A stretch of 64,000 nt of DNA, taken from positions 1,364,001-1,428,000 of the forward strand of contig NZ_JAHUBR010000001.1 in assembly GCF_025376885.1 (NCBI RefSeq). The letters run 5' to 3'. Position numbers and translations under genes: made by a program. Under the pieces are notes generated by a model. That model was not told the DNA's origin, searched no databases, and was given only the letters and a program-made list of their open reading frames with translations. Position 1 is the first letter of the stretch, and every line of letters starts with the position of its first letter. Source of the DNA: Pseudoruegeria sp. SHC-113. GTDB taxonomy: Bacteria; Pseudomonadota; Alphaproteobacteria; Rhodobacterales; Rhodobacteraceae. This document shows, piece after piece, positions 62,298-64,000 of this stretch.

Positions 62298-63015
62298 ATA
62301 GATCAAGCGTGAGCGGTATCGCCTTGAACTCCCAGCTTTTCTTCCCTGCGCGCATCTGCAGGGGGCGGCTTAGGGGGGCGACCCAGCGCAAGCGGCTGCA
62401 TAGGCCTTCCGCCGCCTGCCAGATCCCGCCCGGATCCTGTGCGCGGTAGCTTTCGGCTGCGGCGTGGGCCTCGGGGCAATCCCGGCCCACGGTGGCAAAT
62501 ACGTTGTAAAGGAAGATCACCAGATCGTTGCGGTGGCCCTTGACGGTGTTGCGGCTGGGGGCGTAGCGCTCCAGATCGAGGAAGGTGATGCGCCCGTCCT
62601 TCCAGCAGATGTCGCGCGGGGCGGGGCGGCCATGGCTCAGGCCCTTGCCGTGTAACGCGGCCAGCGCCCGCGCGGCTTCCGCATAGGCTTGCACCCGCTC
62701 TTCTTGCCCGCGCGCTTCCTTGCGGAGCATCTCGTGTAGGCTGATGCCGGAATCCGAAAGCGCCATGAAATCAGCACCTTCGCAGAGGATCTTCGGAACC
62801 GGAGCCCCCTTGTCCGCCAGTTCATGCAACGCGCTGCGCTCGGCCTCGAAAGCCTTGGCGCTGTCGCCCTTGGTGAGCCTGCGCCGCAGCCGCTCAGGCT
62901 GTTTGCGCTTGACCCAGATCACCTCGCCGTCCACGTCGATGCGCGCCACGCGCGCCTTGCTGTGGGCCAGGTGGGACTGCACGGCAGCCTGCAAAGGGTT
63001 CAGGGCAATGGGCAT
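62275..63015 (-). CDS. WaaP/RIO-like kinase-fold protein
   Basis: 246 residues. It resembles LPS-core heptose kinases and similar small kinases: a catalytic-loop GKGLSHGRPAPRDICW, a metal-binding DLERY and an early WVKRKQPERLRRRL. The HGRPAPRDI version departs from the standard HGDLxxxN loop. ATG at 63015. It may phosphorylate an envelope sugar, which is inference. It is followed divergently by ftsY. Confidence 0.75.
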   Translation of the reverse strand: MPIALNPLQAAVQSHLAHSKARVARIDVDGEVIWVKRKQPERLRRRLTKGDSAKAFEAERSALHELADKGAPVPKILCEGADFMALSDSGISLHEMLRKEARGQEERVQAYAEAARALAALHGKGLSHGRPAPRDICWKDGRITFLDLERYAPSRNTVKGHRNDLVIFLYNVFATVGRDCPEAHAAAESYRAQDPGGIWQAAEGLCSRLRWVAPLSRPLQMRAGKKSWEFKAIPLTLDLFSPAKPA

Positions 63016-63158
63016 GGTTCGCTCGCGGAGTATCGTCCGCGCAATATAGGCATGCGACGGTTTTGTAACAACGCCCCGCGTGCCCGCGCCGCGCGCCCCC
63101 TTTTCATGGGCGCCATCCTCCATTAGGTGAAAGAAACCCCGCGAAAAGGCCCGGCTTC

Positions 63159-64000
63159 ATGTCCTTCTTCAAGAAACTCAAAAGCAAGATGTTCAAATCC
63201 TCCTCGAAGCTCGAGGAAGGCCTGGACGCAATTGTCGAGGACGGCGGCGCGGAGGAAGCCGTGGACATGGTGCCCGAAGCGCCTGTGGAAGCCGCACCTG
63301 CGCCGACCCCGGTTGAGCCCACGCGCCCGCCGGCACCCGCGCCTGTGCCGCCCGCCGCCAAGGCAGAACCGGCTCCGGAACCCGCAAAAACCGAGGCCCC
63401 CAAGCCCGAAGCCCCGAAACCCGAAAGCGCGGGCCTGCTGGGCCGCCTCATGGGCGGGGAGCGCAAGACGGTGGTGCGCCGCGAGCTCGACGACGAGATG
63501 CTCGAAAGCCTCGAAGAGCTGCTGATCAGCACCGATATGGGGGTGGACACCGCCCTGCGCGTCACCGCGAACATGGCCGAAGGGCGCTACGGCAAGCGGC
63601 TCTCCACCGAGGAGATCAAGCGCCTGCTCGCCGATGAAATCACCCGCATCATGGAGCCCGTCGCCAAGCCCATGCCGCTTTACGCCAAGCGCCCGCAGGT
63701 GGTGCTGGTGGTCGGCGTAAACGGCTCCGGCAAGACAACGACGATCGGCAAGCTCGCAAGCCAGTTCAAGGCGGCTGGGAAATCGGTAGTCATCGCCGCT
63801 GGCGATACCTTCCGCGCGGCGGCCGTGGAGCAACTGCAAGTCTGGGGCGAGCGCGCCGGCGTGCCGGTGCTGACCGCGCCCGAAGGTTCCGATCCGGCGA
63901 GCCTTGCCTTTGATGCGCTGAAGAAGGCGCAGCAGGACGGCGCGGATCTTCTGATGATCGACACCGCCGGCCGCCTGCAGAACCGCGCCGACCTGATGGA
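63159..64000 (+). CDS. ftsY: Signal recognition particle receptor FtsY, 5' part
   Basis: The first 280 residues are in the window; the gene runs off the end. An N-terminal Lys-rich start (MSFFKKLKSKMFKSSSKL), an acidic/Ala-Pro linker (APAPVPPAAKAEPAPEPA), the NG domain with P-loop VGVNGSGKTTTIGKLA, DTFRAAAVEQLQVW and DTAGRLQNRADLM are visible. FtsY docks ribosomes bearing nascent membrane proteins. Confidence 0.97.
   Translation, partial: MSFFKKLKSKMFKSSSKLEEGLDAIVEDGGAEEAVDMVPEAPVEAAPAPTPVEPTRPPAPAPVPPAAKAEPAPEPAKTEAPKPEAPKPESAGLLGRLMGGERKTVVRRELDDEMLESLEELLISTDMGVDTALRVTANMAEGRYGKRLSTEEIKRLLADEITRIMEPVAKPMPLYAKRPQVVLVVGVNGSGKTTTIGKLASQFKAAGKSVVIAAGDTFRAAAVEQLQVWGERAGVPVLTAPEGSDPASLAFDALKKAQQDGADLLMIDTAGRLQNRADLM

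Overview
The window is chromosomal DNA of a high-GC alphaproteobacterium, most likely of the Rhodobacteraceae (Roseobacter group). This is inferred from: a phaC-phasin-phasin-phaR cluster with CTGC-N3-GCAG operators, a DUF2842 gene beside purA, hflK-hflC-DUF2065-degP, a Suv3-like helicase/S4/FdxA/CarD cluster, Hint-domain proteins, alphaproteobacterial GTTC-N7-GTTC SOS operators, and GC-rich intergenic hairpin repeats carrying a CATCTTGGC motif. I see no phage, insertion sequence, CRISPR array, rRNA or tRNA gene. Nearly all genes are ordinary housekeeping or transport genes, packed densely with many 1-4 base overlaps.

Layout. 1-2510: polyhydroxyalkanoate locus (3' end of phaC, two paralogous phasins, repressor phaR) with five PhaR-type operators, some sitting inside the promoter spacers. 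2518-8106: LysR regulator, DegT-type aminotransferase, alpha/beta hydrolase, glutamine synthetase-like ligase, a small secreted protein and an AT-richer GNAT gene that looks acquired. 8307-11631: polar amino acid ABC importer (ATPase, binding protein, two permeases). 11736-13405: TerB-TerB-PhnD-like operon. 13573-17447: MipA-type outer membrane protein, DUF1330, small secreted protein, pyrG, secG. 17570-19074: a translationally coupled pair, an HlyC-type acyltransferase and a VCBS-Hint protein. 19280-27546: purA, DUF2842, a large acidic protein, thiN, an EamA transporter, sdaA, rpiA. 27571-34562: gor, hflK-hflC-DUF2065, degP-type protease, a second GNAT, a secreted dienelactone hydrolase. 34559-40113: lipoprotein, DXD glycosyltransferase, phospholipase D/cardiolipin synthase, 2-hydroxyacid dehydrogenase, FG-GAP protein, adrenodoxin-type ferredoxin. 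40286-45214: an SOS-box OB-fold gene related to the DnaE2 C-terminus, pepF, a Bcr/CflA exporter, alpha/beta hydrolase, SCP2 protein. 45284-50294: TPR protein, Suv3-like helicase, S4 protein, fdxA, carD. 50514-55005: cobS, CPA2 antiporter and Lrp regulator, divergent from hppD. 55237-64000: purD, xseA, secreted protein and AlkB-type desaturase, fused NuoE-NuoF diaphorase, YhhN, WaaP-like kinase and the 5' part of ftsY.

The observations I find most unusual are: (1) a 118-codon stand-alone copy of the DnaE2 (ImuC) C-terminal OB fold behind a perfect LexA operator on what looks like a leaderless promoter; (2) the HlyC-type acyltransferase coupled to a VCBS-Hint protein with no RTX toxin in sight; (3) matched PhaR operators embedded in both phasin promoters; (4) a pyrG terminator whose 3' arm supplies the ribosome-binding site of the next gene; (5) two families of dispersed intergenic hairpin repeats, one of them starting exactly at stop codons.
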